From Clostridia bacterium (GTDB lineage: Bacteria; Bacillota; Clostridia; Christensenellales; CAG-314): a stretch of DNA of 49,760 nt. A model generated the notes under the pieces. The model was not told the origin of the DNA and made no database searches. It saw only the letters and a program-made list of their open reading frames with translations. Positions 15,371 through 24,032 of the stretch are shown piece after piece. The translations under genes and the position numbers were made by a program. Position 1 is the first letter of the stretch. The number at the start of each line of letters is the position of its first letter. Location of the stretch: assembly GCA_017409765.1 (NCBI GenBank), contig JAFQSA010000046.1, positions 1 through 49,760 of the forward strand, given 5' to 3'.

Positions 15371-15757
15371 ATGAGATTACTGCTGATTGACCACCTGTAT
15401 TACAAATACCCCGATGGAATTGATAGTCTTGAAGAATTTATCGACTACATAAACAATAGCGAAACAAAGTTCATCAAGATGACAGAACTGCCCGAAGACC
15501 ATTGCGTTGCGCCATACTTCATCTGTGAGGATGCAAAAACCGTTTACTTGAACTTTGCAGGAGTAAGCCGAATTGAAGAGATTAGTGGCAAAATTATGTT
15601 GCGCATTGAATACGAGCGCAAACTGAAAGAAGTTGTAAGAACAAAGTGCCACGACTGCGTTCACTTTAGTGGCGATTTTGACGACCTTGAAGGTCATTGC
15701 GACTCACTAAGTTTGACAGGAGATTGCTGTTTGTATCGCAAAAACACCGACAACTAA
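15371..15757 (+). CDS. small cysteine-rich protein of unknown function
   Basis: A 128-residue soluble protein, not recognised. Its first 90 residues are mixed alpha/beta with DGIDSLEEFIDYINNSE. The last 35 hold a cysteine cluster, CHDCVHFSG then GHCDSLS then GDCCLYRK, which could bind zinc or an iron-sulfur cluster; similar C-terminal clusters occur in small Clostridia proteins of unknown role. The ATG follows the TAA of the upstream gene without a gap, and AGGAAAAT precedes it. It shares the C10 promoter. A terminator at 15799-15830 closes the operon. Confidence 0.8.
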   Translation: MRLLLIDHLYYKYPDGIDSLEEFIDYINNSETKFIKMTELPEDHCVAPYFICEDAKTVYLNFAGVSRIEEISGKIMLRIEYERKLKEVVRTKCHDCVHFSGDFDDLEGHCDSLSLTGDCCLYRKNTDN

Positions 15758-15798
15758 GGCTGATTGCATTACCGAACACAAGTTATTTTGAACCCATC

Positions 15799-15830
15799 AA
15801 AAAAGACAGACAAAATTGTCTGTCTTTTTC
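15799..15830 (+). terminator. terminator of the poly-C operon
   Basis: Stem AAAAGACAGACAA / TTGTCTGTCTTTT with a two-base loop, ending in a T run. Confidence 0.85.
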
Positions 15831-15848
15831 TATTTGTTGCATTTTGTT

Positions 15849-15902
15849 ACAAAAGTATGGTTTAAGGGATACAAAAGTCGGTGTTAAATATTCACTTTTG
15901 TG
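15849..15902 (+). repeat. ACAAAAGT intergenic repeat, copy B
   Basis: ACAAAAGTATGGTTTAAG, then ACAAAAGTCGGTGTTAAA, then inverted CACTTTTGTG. Same order and spacing as the other copies. Confidence 0.6.
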
Positions 15903-16019
15903 CGGTTGTTGATAAATTTGCGAGTTTATGGAAATGTATGCGCGGGCTGAACGCGAGTTTTTTGGGGAGCAAACGTTCGACCGAGAGCAACAATTTTACC
16001 AATTCCAAAACACTATTTG

Positions 16020-16126
16020 CTCAATAAAAAATCATTGTGTTCTCAACAAAAAAAATCATATTTCTAATGAAAAACATCATATTTTCAATGAAAAACATCA
16101 TATTTTCAATGAAAAACATCATGTTT
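16020..16126. repeat. 21-22 bp tandem repeat, about five units
   Basis: Units follow TCAATGAAAAACATCATATTT. The last three (16064-16126) are nearly identical and exactly 21 bases; the first two are diverged and 22 bases. There are no spacers, so this is not CRISPR. Confidence 0.75.
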
Positions 16127-16160
16127 CAAGAAATCGCGCTTTCAATGGAAAACAATGTAA

Positions 16161-16198
16161 AAACCCTGCCAGTTTGATTGCTGACAGGGTGTTTTTTT
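16161..16198. terminator. terminator of pfp, bidirectional
   Basis: Stem ACCCTG-CAG / CTG-CAGGGT with one mismatch. T runs lie on both sides, seven on the plus and five on the minus strand. Confidence 0.8.
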
Positions 16199-16231
16199 GT
16201 TTACAAAGTCAATTTTAGCCAGTTTGGGTGC

Positions 16232-17455
16232 TTATTTCTTCAAAATCAAGTGTTTTGCAAGGCCGTTTTCCCAAATTGGTTCGAGATAACCTTCTACAAG
16301 TGGGCGGATATAATCGACAAGTTCTTGCTTGACTTGGTAGTTTTCGCCATCAATCCACTCCAATGGGATCTTTTTGACTGCGTTTGCGATGTGATGTACT
16401 GCGGAGTAGTCCAATTTGCAGGAATATGGATGGTTTCCCGTGCGAACAAGGGTTGCAACAACACCACTTTTGTCTTCGTAGGCAAGTTGAACAGCATAGG
16501 AACCCAATTCTTCCGCCTCGACAACGTCCACAAGGGATTGACAATGGCTTGCCGAGCGTTGCATAAAGGACAGTTCCATGCTTTTTGTTCGGCAACCGAA
16601 GGTTTTTGCAATCAAATCGGCAAGGAAACGGGATGTTCCGGCAAGGCGAACATGTCCAAACGGGTCCTTTTGGGTGCCTTCGTCAGCAAGTTGACAAACG
16701 TAGCGACCGTCTGCAACCTTGATACCTTCGGATACGGCAATAACTGCCGACTTGCCTTGGCGGACAATTTCGCCTACTTTATTGAGAAAATGGTCGATAT
16801 CCACAGGCAACTCGGGGAGCAAAATCATTGCAACACCCTCGCAATCGTCACTTTTTACCAAACTTGCGCTTGCGGTTAGCCATCCGGCATCGCGCCCCAT
16901 CACTTCCACTACGGAAATTACCGGATTTTGGTACACAAGACCGTCGCGAACAAGTTCTTTCAAGGTGGTTGCGATGTATTTGCAAGCGGAACCGTAGCCA
17001 GGGGTGTGGTCGGTGATGGCAAGGTCGTTGTCGATTGTTTTTGGCACACCGATAAACAACCTGTCGCCATAGATCATCGAGGAATAGCTGGAAAGTTTTT
17101 TGATGGTGTCCATGGAGTCGTTACCGCCAATGTAGAAAAAGGCGTCGATTTCGTAGTCGCGCAAAACGTCGAAGATTTTTTGATAGGTTTTTTCGTCCAA
17201 AGCAGGCTCAGGAAGCTTGAAGCGGCAACTGCCCAAAAATGCCGACGGAGTGCGACGGAGCAACTCTTGGTTGCGCTTGTCCAAAAGATATTCGTCCAAG
17301 TCGATGATGTTGCCTTCCAGCAATCCTTGGATGCCGTACACCATGCCGTAGACCTTTTCGGCGCCAAGTTTTTTGGCTTGTTTGTAGACACCCAAAAGAC
17401 TTGCATTGATGACAGACGTTGGACCGCCAGATTGTCCTACAATTACATTTTTCAT
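16232..17455 (-). CDS. pfp: PPi-dependent 6-phosphofructokinase
   Basis: Cytoplasmic glycolytic enzyme that phosphorylates fructose 6-phosphate with pyrophosphate and works reversibly. In its 407 residues the donor-binding motif is GGND (110-113) rather than GGDG of ATP enzymes, and the following PKTIDND (138-144) has the Lys typical of PPi users. The N-terminal GQSGGPTSVINAS and the substrate motif MGRDAGWLTA are intact, and GYGSACKYIA marks the clade. Length fits the short PPi-PFK group of Clostridia. The ATG has GGGGG eight bases upstream. Its upstream region overlaps the ACAAAAGT repeat copy E, which might affect its expression. Confidence 0.93.
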   Translation of the reverse strand: MKNVIVGQSGGPTSVINASLLGVYKQAKKLGAEKVYGMVYGIQGLLEGNIIDLDEYLLDKRNQELLRRTPSAFLGSCRFKLPEPALDEKTYQKIFDVLRDYEIDAFFYIGGNDSMDTIKKLSSYSSMIYGDRLFIGVPKTIDNDLAITDHTPGYGSACKYIATTLKELVRDGLVYQNPVISVVEVMGRDAGWLTASASLVKSDDCEGVAMILLPELPVDIDHFLNKVGEIVRQGKSAVIAVSEGIKVADGRYVCQLADEGTQKDPFGHVRLAGTSRFLADLIAKTFGCRTKSMELSFMQRSASHCQSLVDVVEAEELGSYAVQLAYEDKSGVVATLVRTGNHPYSCKLDYSAVHHIANAVKKIPLEWIDGENYQVKQELVDYIRPLVEGYLEPIWENGLAKHLILKK

Positions 17456-17473
17456 ATCTTAACCCCCAGTTTT

Positions 17474-17532
17474 GTATGTGTTAAGTGCCACTTTTGTGAC
17501 AAAGTTGGTGTTTTTGTTACTTTTGTTAGTGC
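17474..17532 (-). repeat. ACAAAAGT intergenic repeat, copy E
   Basis: On the minus strand: ACAAAAGTAACAAAAACACC, then ACAAAAGTGGCACTTAAC. This is the most diverged copy and lies 20-75 bases upstream of the pfp start. Confidence 0.5.
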
Positions 17533-17668
17533 TGTCGAAAACCTCAACAACAAGTTTTTGGGCGATGTTTTTGTCAAAAAAATCAATTTGAGAACGTGGA
17601 TTTTCTTGCGACAAAACAGCCTATTTGTGCCATTTTTATTGCCATTTTATACACTTTTATTTCTTTCT

Positions 17669-17704
17669 GCAATCAAATCTGCGATCAAATCTCCAATCAA
17701 ATCA
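17669..17704. repeat. 12-bp tandem repeat at the uvrC stop
   Basis: Three units of the pattern GCAATCAAATCT. The last unit overlaps the uvrC TGA stop. Confidence 0.7.
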
Positions 17705-19531
17705 ATTGTCGTTTTGATGCAAAAAGTCGAACAATTTTTGAGCCGTGGGCTTTGTCATACCCTTGACTTTGGCAATATCCTCGATGGATGCCGATTTCAA
17801 GTTATCCATCGTTTTGAAATGCCTGTGCAGTGCAATTCGGCGCTTTTCGCCAATGCCGTCCACCTCTTGCAGTACCGATTTGATGGTGTTTTTGTTGTGC
17901 AAGTTCCTAAAATACGTGATTGCAAAGCGGTGGGCTTCGTCACGGATGTTGACAAGCAAATTTAGCGCAAAACTGTTGCGAGGCAAAATGGTTGGCTCGT
18001 TTGTACCCAAAGTGTACACCCACTCGAACCTTTCAGCAAGGGAAATCAGTTGTACGTTTACGCCACTTTCCTCCATGGCTTGGCGAGCGTATTCCAGTTG
18101 ACCAAGACCACCATCCACAACAATCAGGTCGGGAGCCTTGCCAAACACGCCGTCATCGGCTTTTAGGCGCTCAAAACGGCGCAAAAGCACCTCTTTCATG
18201 CTGGCAAAGTCGTTTGCACCCTCGACAGTTTGTATGCGGAAACGCCTGTATTGACTTGCATCCTTTTGGCCATTTGTGAAAACAACCATACTGGCAACCT
18301 TGTCCACACCCTGCACGTTGGAAATATCGTAGCACTCGATGCGTTGTGGCAAAGTTTTGAGCCCAAGCATCTCCTTTAGTTGCAAAACAGCGCCATGTGT
18401 TGTGTTAAACTTTTTGTCCAGCGCGGTTTGGCTCTTTGTTAGGTATTCCACCGCGTTGCGATAGGACATATCCACCAGACGGCGCTTATCCCCCTTTTGA
18501 GGGCAGTACACAACTACCTTTTGTTGCATTTTAGTTGTCAAAAGTTGCGACAAGTCCTCCGCATCGGGCAGTTGAATGTTGGTGTAAATCTCGCCACAAA
18601 GTTTTACCACGTCGCAATATTCCGCCAAAAAACTGGATAGCGTTTGCGCCTCGTCAAGACCAGCATCGTCCACAACGTTGTTATCGGCAAAGATAACCTT
18701 GCCCCCGCGAATCATCGTGTGGTTGACAACGCAATTTTTACCATTGGATGCCACGGCAAACATGTCGTAGTCCACAAATTTATTCAAAACGACGATACGT
18801 TGTTGAGAAATTTTGTCAATCAGTTCCAAATAGCGTTTGTATTGCAATGCTTGCTCGTACTGCATTTTTTCGCTTGCGGACATCATTTTGTCCATCAAAA
18901 TTTGTTTGACGGCGGTGTCGTCCCCACTTAGGAATTTGACGGCGTCATTGACAATTTGACGGTACTGTTCCTTGGTTACAGCACCAATGCAAGGCGCGCA
19001 ACAACGGCCGATGTGGTAGTTAAGACAGGGTCTAAAATTCTTTGGAAGTTTGTCAAAATTAAAATTGCAAGTGATGGTTGGAAAAGCCGTGCCCAAAATT
19101 TGCAAAAATGCCTTTGATCCGCCCTGTGTGATTGGTCCAAAGTACCTACACTTGTCCTTTTGGAGTTTGCGCGTGGAGGTAAACTTGGGGTAGTCGGCAT
19201 TTAGATCCACCTTGATGTAGGGGTATTGCTTGTCGTCCTTCAACAAAATGTTGTAAGGGGGAGTGTGTTTTTTGATGAGGGTGTTTTCCAAACTAAGCGC
19301 GTCCGTTTCGCTTGCGGTGATGATGTATCTAAAGTCCTCCACGTGGGAAAGCATCGCCAATACCTTTTCCGTTTTGTTTGTGGAAGCGTGAAAATACTGA
19401 CGAACGCGGTTTTTGAGATTTTTGGCTTTGCCGACATACAAAATGTTTTGGTCGCCATCCATCATGATGTACACGCCTGGTTCGTCTGGAAGATTGGCTA
19501 ATTTAGTTTTTAGATCCACTTGCATTTTCAT
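17702..19531 (-). CDS. uvrC: UvrABC excinuclease subunit C
   Basis: Nucleotide-excision-repair nuclease that makes both incisions around a lesion marked by UvrAB. Domains in order in the 609 residues: GIY-YIG nuclease (EPGVYIMM, NILYVGKAKNLKNRV; residues about 14-50), a UVR coiled coil near 205-240 (KMQYEQALQYKRYL), the RNase H-like C-terminal nuclease (IECYDISNVQG and VVDGGLGQLEYA) and a double helix-hairpin-helix at the end (VDGIGEKRRIAL, VKGMTKPTAQKL). The start is taken as ATG 19531. No Shine-Dalgarno precedes it and a TACAAT box ends six bases upstream, so the mRNA is predicted leaderless; ATG 19525 is an alternative. Confidence 0.95.
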   Translation of the reverse strand: MKMQVDLKTKLANLPDEPGVYIMMDGDQNILYVGKAKNLKNRVRQYFHASTNKTEKVLAMLSHVEDFRYIITASETDALSLENTLIKKHTPPYNILLKDDKQYPYIKVDLNADYPKFTSTRKLQKDKCRYFGPITQGGSKAFLQILGTAFPTITCNFNFDKLPKNFRPCLNYHIGRCCAPCIGAVTKEQYRQIVNDAVKFLSGDDTAVKQILMDKMMSASEKMQYEQALQYKRYLELIDKISQQRIVVLNKFVDYDMFAVASNGKNCVVNHTMIRGGKVIFADNNVVDDAGLDEAQTLSSFLAEYCDVVKLCGEIYTNIQLPDAEDLSQLLTTKMQQKVVVYCPQKGDKRRLVDMSYRNAVEYLTKSQTALDKKFNTTHGAVLQLKEMLGLKTLPQRIECYDISNVQGVDKVASMVVFTNGQKDASQYRRFRIQTVEGANDFASMKEVLLRRFERLKADDGVFGKAPDLIVVDGGLGQLEYARQAMEESGVNVQLISLAERFEWVYTLGTNEPTILPRNSFALNLLVNIRDEAHRFAITYFRNLHNKNTIKSVLQEVDGIGEKRRIALHRHFKTMDNLKSASIEDIAKVKGMTKPTAQKLFDFLHQNDN

Positions 19532-19537
19532 AGCTAT

Positions 19538-19543
19538 ATTGTA
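19538..19543 (-). promoter_or_regulatory. uvrC extended -10 box, predicted leaderless
   Basis: TGGTACAAT on the minus strand, six bases from the ATG. The usual -35 position is weak, but a TTGACA lies 10 bases upstream of the -10 box. Confidence 0.5.
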
Positions 19544-19740
19544 CCACAAGTTTTGTCAATGTGGAAGACGTTTGTGCAAAATTGTTGCAATATTGATGCA
19601 ATTTGTTGCCGAAATTTGCCCCAAATGGAGAAATCGCCCATTTGAAATTTGACCGAGAAAGACCAGCAAAACTGGCGCAATCAAGCGTAAAAAAGTTGAG
19701 GTTGGAGTTTTACGAGTATCCGCAAAATTGCCAAGTTTTG

Positions 19741-19795
19741 CACAAAAGTGAGTGTTAACGACTACAAAAGTGGATATTTAATATTTACTTTTGTG
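19741..19795 (+). repeat. ACAAAAGT intergenic repeat, copy C
   Basis: CACAAAAGTGAGTGTTAACG, then ACAAAAGTGGATATTTAA, then inverted ACTTTTGTG. It shares a longer match with copy D, including the preceding AAGTTTTG. Confidence 0.65.
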
Positions 19796-19841
19796 ATTTT
19801 GTGCCATTTTGACGAAATTTTGCGAGTGTTAGGAGAGTATC

Positions 19842-19872
19842 AAAAAAGGAACGAAAAATATCGTTCCTTTTT
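19842..19872. terminator. trkH terminator, bidirectional
   Basis: Stem AAAAAGGAACGA / TCGTTCCTTTTT with a six-base loop. Confidence 0.85.
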
Positions 19873-19972
19873 GGTTAAAAATTGAGTTTTTTGGTTGTGT
19901 TAGTTTTGTTGTTTGAAAAGTGCAACACAACTGGGATTGTCGCCAAAATTTGCCCTTTCGAAGGCGCGACAA

Positions 19973-21445
19973 CTATTGTTTTTTCCAAGTGGATGGGTTG
20001 ACAAACAAAAGCAATGGGAAAATTTCCAAACGGCCCAAAAGCATCGCAATGGACAAAACAACTTTGGAAAATTGTGAGTAGACAAAATATCCACCAACTA
20101 CTTCGCCGTAGGCGGGGCCTATGTTGTTGAAACAAGCCGCGGTGGCAGTTATTTTGGATACAAAATCCAGTTTTGGATTTGGATCAAAACACAATATTAC
20201 AAAAATGCAAATCAAGATAAATACATACACGACAAAGTAACTAAAAACGTTGTATAGCGTTTCGTTTGTTACAACTTTGCCCTCGAATTTTACAACGTTT
20301 GCATTGCGTGGGTGTAGCAGACGTCGAATTTCTCTTTTTACACCACTACCCAAAATTGCAATACGCGAAACTTTTAGTCCGCCAGCCGTTGAGCCAGCGC
20401 ATCCGCCTACAAACATCAACAACAGCAATATCCATTTGGACAACTCCGGCCAAAAGTTGATATTTGTGTATCCTGGGATGGTTGTGTAGCCCGTTGTTGT
20501 CATAAAGGAAACGGTTTGGAAACTTGCATGTCGTAATGCGTCACCAAAGTTTTGCGTATAGCCCAGCGTTCCAAATAGATTGGCCGTCACAGTGCCGATG
20601 CTAACAATAACTATGCCAAGGTACAACATTACTTCTTGACTTTTAACTGCCGTCTTAAAGCGTTTTAGCGCCATCAAGCAATAAACGTTAAAGTTTACGC
20701 CAAACAACAGCATAAAAATTGTGATAACCCATTGGCAATAGGGGGAGTAAGATGCAATGCTATCCGCTTTTATACCAAATCCACCTGTGCCGGCGGTGCC
20801 AAATGCATGTAAAAGGCTATCGAAAAAGGGCATTCCGCCACACAAAAGTAGCACTACAAGCAATGCTGTCATACCAATGTAAATCAGGTACAACATTTTG
20901 GCAGTATCCCTTACTCTAGGAACAAGTTTGTCTACAGTTGGGCCGGGCATTTCCGCACGAAGTATGTGCATACTGCGGTCTTGCGAGCCGGTGGCAAACA
21001 CCATAACAAACACGATGATACCCATACCGCCCACCCAGTGGGTAAAACTACGCCAAAACAGCAATCCTTTGGGGAAGGCTTCAATTTGATCGCCCGTCAA
21101 TATGCTTGCGCCTGTGGTTGTTACACCGCTGACCGTTTCGAAAAAGGCATCGATATAGTTGGGTATTGCCCCGCTAATTACAAAAGGCAATGCGCCCACT
21201 AACGAAAAGTAGATCCATACCAACGATACCAAAACAAAGCCCTCGCGAGAGAACATTGCCGTGTGACGTGGTTTGAAAATCAGCATCAGCGCTACGCCAA
21301 TTGCAACGGCAATGCTAATTGTAAATACAAAAGCCCAAACACAGCCATCCTGCGTTACGGCGGAAGTTATCATCGGCAAAACTAGTAGTGCCGCAAGCGC
21401 CAAGGACGTTTTGCCAAGCGAGTAAAAAATCATTCGAAGATTCAT
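19973..21445 (-). CDS. trkH: TrkH/KtrB family potassium transporter
   Basis: Membrane subunit of a Trk/Ktr potassium uptake system. The 490-residue chain shows the four pore loops of the superfamily: VSGVTTTGAS, FGTAGTGGFG, MTTTGYTT and CFNNIGPAYG, each with the central Gly of the selectivity filter. HWVGGMGIIV, a TrkH family block, is also present. Length and two extra N-terminal spans fit TrkH more than KtrB. It starts four bases after the trkA stop, giving a trkA-trkH operon in which the cytosolic NAD-binding TrkA ring gates this channel-like subunit. The TACG-linked ATG has GAGGTAAGCGT upstream. Confidence 0.95.
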   Translation of the reverse strand: MNLRMIFYSLGKTSLALAALLVLPMITSAVTQDGCVWAFVFTISIAVAIGVALMLIFKPRHTAMFSREGFVLVSLVWIYFSLVGALPFVISGAIPNYIDAFFETVSGVTTTGASILTGDQIEAFPKGLLFWRSFTHWVGGMGIIVFVMVFATGSQDRSMHILRAEMPGPTVDKLVPRVRDTAKMLYLIYIGMTALLVVLLLCGGMPFFDSLLHAFGTAGTGGFGIKADSIASYSPYCQWVITIFMLLFGVNFNVYCLMALKRFKTAVKSQEVMLYLGIVIVSIGTVTANLFGTLGYTQNFGDALRHASFQTVSFMTTTGYTTIPGYTNINFWPELSKWILLLLMFVGGCAGSTAGGLKVSRIAILGSGVKREIRRLLHPRNANVVKFEGKVVTNETLYNVFSYFVVYVFILICIFVILCFDPNPKLDFVSKITATAACFNNIGPAYGEVVGGYFVYSQFSKVVLSIAMLLGRLEIFPLLLFVNPSTWKKQ

Positions 21446-21449
21446 ACGC

Positions 21450-22811
21450 TTACCTCAAAATATCCTCAAGAACCATCAGGTGTCTGCCTGTTGCAATCAC
21501 GATAACGCGGTCGCCAATTTGCAATGCATCTTCGCCAGTAGGGATGATTGTTTCCTTACCGCGGATGATGCCCGCAATGATAAAGTTAGGTTTTAGTTGC
21601 AAATCTTTGAGTTTGTTGCCAATCAATTTGCTGTCGAAAAGCACCACAAACTCCAACGCTTCGGCACTACCATCCATCAACGTGTACATTGTTTCGATGG
21701 AACTGCCAAGGGTGTTGTTCAAAGCGCGAGCGTAACGGCGAACAATGTCGGCAACAATCTTTTGCGCGTTGACGGGTGTTGGCAAACCGAGTTTTTCCAC
21801 TATGGCATACTTGTGGCTGTCGTTAACCTTGGCTACAACCTTGGGTATCTTGTGGTTTTGTGCGTACAACGCAATGACGATGTTATCTTCGTCGCGACCA
21901 GTCAATGCAATAAGAGCGTCGGTTGTTTTGAGCCCCTCTTCAAGAAGTAGTTCGTGGTCGGAGCCATCGCCATGGATGATGGATATGGAACTTGGCAACG
22001 TTTCGGAAATTTCCGCACAACGTGTTGCGTCTTTCTCGATAATTTTAACGTTGTAGTTGTTGTCGGCAAGGGTTTTTGCAAGGTAGTAGCCAATGGTGCT
22101 TGCGCCCAAAATGATGATATCGCGAGTTTGTTTTTGCACAAGACCAATGGCGCGCAAAAACTTGTTTGTATCGGTACCCTTGACCATAAATGCAACCCTG
22201 TCGCCCTCTTGCAACACAAATGGACCGGTAGGGATGTGCACTTGCTTGCCACGTTTTACGGCGCATACAACAAAGGGTACGCTACACTTTTGGCGGATTT
22301 GCGCCAAGGTTAGTCCAACAATTTTGGACTCTTCGCGTAGGACGGTTTCCAAAAGTTGAATCTTTTTGCCGGCAAAGGTATCTACGTCAACCGACGTTGG
22401 CAATTGCAAACGGTTGAACACACTTTCCGCCGTAAGACGCTCGGGATTGAGCGCAACGGAAATACCCAGTTGCTTGGAGATAAATCTCAAGCCATCATCG
22501 TTATAGTTTCTTTCGCGGACGCGTGCAATTGTATTTTTAGCACCAAGACTATGCGCAAGGAAGCATGCAAGCATGTTTACCTCGTCGTTTTGGGTAACGG
22601 CAATGAACAAGTCCGCCTGGGACACGCCGGCTTCTTGCAAAATTTCCAAGGAAGTAGCCAAACCGCATACCGCCATGACGTCGTAGGTGTTGGTTACCAT
22701 TTCGATAACTTTGGGATTGTGGTCGATAGCAACAATGTTGTGCTTTTCCTTGATAAGACTTTCGATGGTGGCCTTACCAACTTTTCCGCATCCCACAATG
22801 ATAATTTTCAT
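21450..22811 (-). CDS. trkA: Trk potassium system NAD-binding regulator
   Basis: Peripheral regulator of TrkH made of two RCK modules. In its 453 residues the first Rossmann motif is GCGKVGKATIESL (residues 8-20) and the second LGASTIGYYLAK (about 235-246), each followed by an acidic residue for the NAD ribose (AIDHN and IIEKD). Two RCK-C ligand domains follow each half (GLTLAQIR... and LQLKPNF...). Binding of NADH/NAD or nucleotides is known to gate TrkH. It is the first gene of the operon, with AGGAC before the ATG and a 17-bp spaced promoter. Confidence 0.95.
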   Translation of the reverse strand: MKIIIVGCGKVGKATIESLIKEKHNIVAIDHNPKVIEMVTNTYDVMAVCGLATSLEILQEAGVSQADLFIAVTQNDEVNMLACFLAHSLGAKNTIARVRERNYNDDGLRFISKQLGISVALNPERLTAESVFNRLQLPTSVDVDTFAGKKIQLLETVLREESKIVGLTLAQIRQKCSVPFVVCAVKRGKQVHIPTGPFVLQEGDRVAFMVKGTDTNKFLRAIGLVQKQTRDIIILGASTIGYYLAKTLADNNYNVKIIEKDATRCAEISETLPSSISIIHGDGSDHELLLEEGLKTTDALIALTGRDEDNIVIALYAQNHKIPKVVAKVNDSHKYAIVEKLGLPTPVNAQKIVADIVRRYARALNNTLGSSIETMYTLMDGSAEALEFVVLFDSKLIGNKLKDLQLKPNFIIAGIIRGKETIIPTGEDALQIGDRVIVIATGRHLMVLEDILR

Positions 22812-22866
22812 AAATTTGTCCTACTTGAAAGGTAAAATTTAGCAACACAAAAATTGCTTATTATAT

Positions 22867-22895
22867 ATTTTAACACAATAGGCAATGTTTTGCAA
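22867..22895 (-). promoter_or_regulatory. trkA-trkH promoter
   Basis: Minus-strand TTGCAA (22890-22895), 17-base spacer and TAAAAT (22867-22872). The remaining gap to 23105 shows no feature. Confidence 0.6.
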
Positions 22896-23105
22896 CACCC
22901 TAGCGGAAAATTTGTAGTTAGACAACTAGTATGTCAGTTTTATGGATATATTTTGCTCACAATTGGTTGGATGCTTGTTGCAAGATTGTTAGCCTTGCAC
23001 CTTTGCTAAAACGACGTTTGACTAGGCAACGAAAAATTTGTCATTAAGAGTGGTTGTTGGTGTGGGAAATTTTGGTTTACAAAAAAAACGTTTGCTTGCC
23101 CCTTT

Positions 23106-24032
23106 TTACTTTTTGCAACAGGCCTGCAAAAGATTGTTCAAAGCGATGTTAAGTTTGCGTTGCTCTTCGATTGTGCGAGGGTTTTCCAGCCCCTTTTGGC
23201 GCAAGATTTGCACCGTTTTTTCCACCACGTCCCCGCGATTTTCGAAAATTTGCGCATTTGGAGAGTGTGCAAAAGTCGATGGGTTGGACGCGGTACAATC
23301 GGCAGTTTGTCCTGTGGAAGATGGCGGGGTTTGCAAGGGCATTTCGGCAGAAACTGGCGGTTGGGCTACTGTTGTTTGTGGGGTGGAAACCACGTTTGAC
23401 TCCACCACTTGTCCACCTGTTTGAGTGAGCGTAGCATTGGGGTTTGCTGTTGCAATTTGAATATTTTGTGTTGAGCCGTTTGGCGCAGTGGCCGTTTGCT
23501 CGGAAAAGTTGTCACTTTTGACAATGTCCGCAACAGTGTTGAGATCGTGCAAAAACTTGCCAAAAACCTTTCGTGCGTGGGACAAATTGATTAGACCAAT
23601 CAGTTTTGTAAGCAAAACTATCAGCGCGCTAAAAAGTACAAAGGCAACTTGGGTGGCAAAAATCTCCTGACTGTTTAGCCAAATTGCCAAAGCAAAGTAG
23701 ACAACACACACCACAAATGCCACAAAATGCGCAAACCACAGTAAATATCTTTGTGGGCGCTTGACAAACTCGAACACGATGGATGGTTTTGCACATCCGC
23801 TATTGACAAATGCGCGCCATTGTCGTTGATAATGGGCAGGCAACTGCTTTGTTTCCCAAAGTACACTGCTTGGACTACGCAAGGTGCGTTTGTTAAATCG
23901 TTTGAGTTGCACGTTTTGACGCGCATAGGGATTGTGCACAAAGTTTACAAATGCCACCACGGCAATTGTGGCAAACATTGCAAGAAAAACTTGGTGCTTG
24001 TAAGTTAACAAAAAGTACAAAATTTGTCGCAT
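23106..24032 (-). CDS. membrane protein of unknown function with Pro/Thr-rich linker
   Basis: A 308-residue protein I do not recognise. Three membrane spans are visible: about residues 9-30 near YKHQVFLAMFATIAVV, 100-122 and 126-148. A cytoplasmic or extracellular linker rich in T, Q, P and N follows (about residues 180-255), and the end is a charged helix, EEQRKLNIALNNLLQACCKK, with vicinal cysteines. The ATG at 24032 is chosen over the long open frame upstream because AAAAGGAG lies nine bases before it. It stands alone between trkA and addA. The low-complexity linker suggests a scaffold or surface role, but nothing supports a specific function. Confidence 0.7.
   Translation of the reverse strand: MRQILYFLLTYKHQVFLAMFATIAVVAFVNFVHNPYARQNVQLKRFNKRTLRSPSSVLWETKQLPAHYQRQWRAFVNSGCAKPSIVFEFVKRPQRYLLWFAHFVAFVVCVVYFALAIWLNSQEIFATQVAFVLFSALIVLLTKLIGLINLSHARKVFGKFLHDLNTVADIVKSDNFSEQTATAPNGSTQNIQIATANPNATLTQTGGQVVESNVVSTPQTTVAQPPVSAEMPLQTPPSSTGQTADCTASNPSTFAHSPNAQIFENRGDVVEKTVQILRQKGLENPRTIEEQRKLNIALNNLLQACCKK

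Larger units (their letters stand above)
15758..16231. other. gene-free stretch with terminator, repeat B and a 21-bp tandem repeat
   Basis: In order: a terminator (15799-15830), an ACAAAAGT repeat (15849-15902), a 21-22 bp tandem repeat (16020-16126) and a bidirectional terminator (16161-16198). An open frame at 15928-16218 is judged spurious because it runs through the terminator hairpin and lacks a ribosome site. Confidence 0.55.
19544..19972. other. gene-free stretch between uvrC and trkH
   Basis: Holds the ACAAAAGT repeat copy C (19741-19795) and a bidirectional terminator (19842-19872). No supported ORF or RNA gene. Confidence 0.5.

Noticed and set aside
16020..16126. CRISPR array
   Set aside because: Units are contiguous without spacers and no cas genes are in the window.
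15928..16218. 96-residue ORF containing the NEKHHIF repeats
   Set aside because: No Shine-Dalgarno. The frame runs through a bidirectional terminator and the repeat explains its openness.
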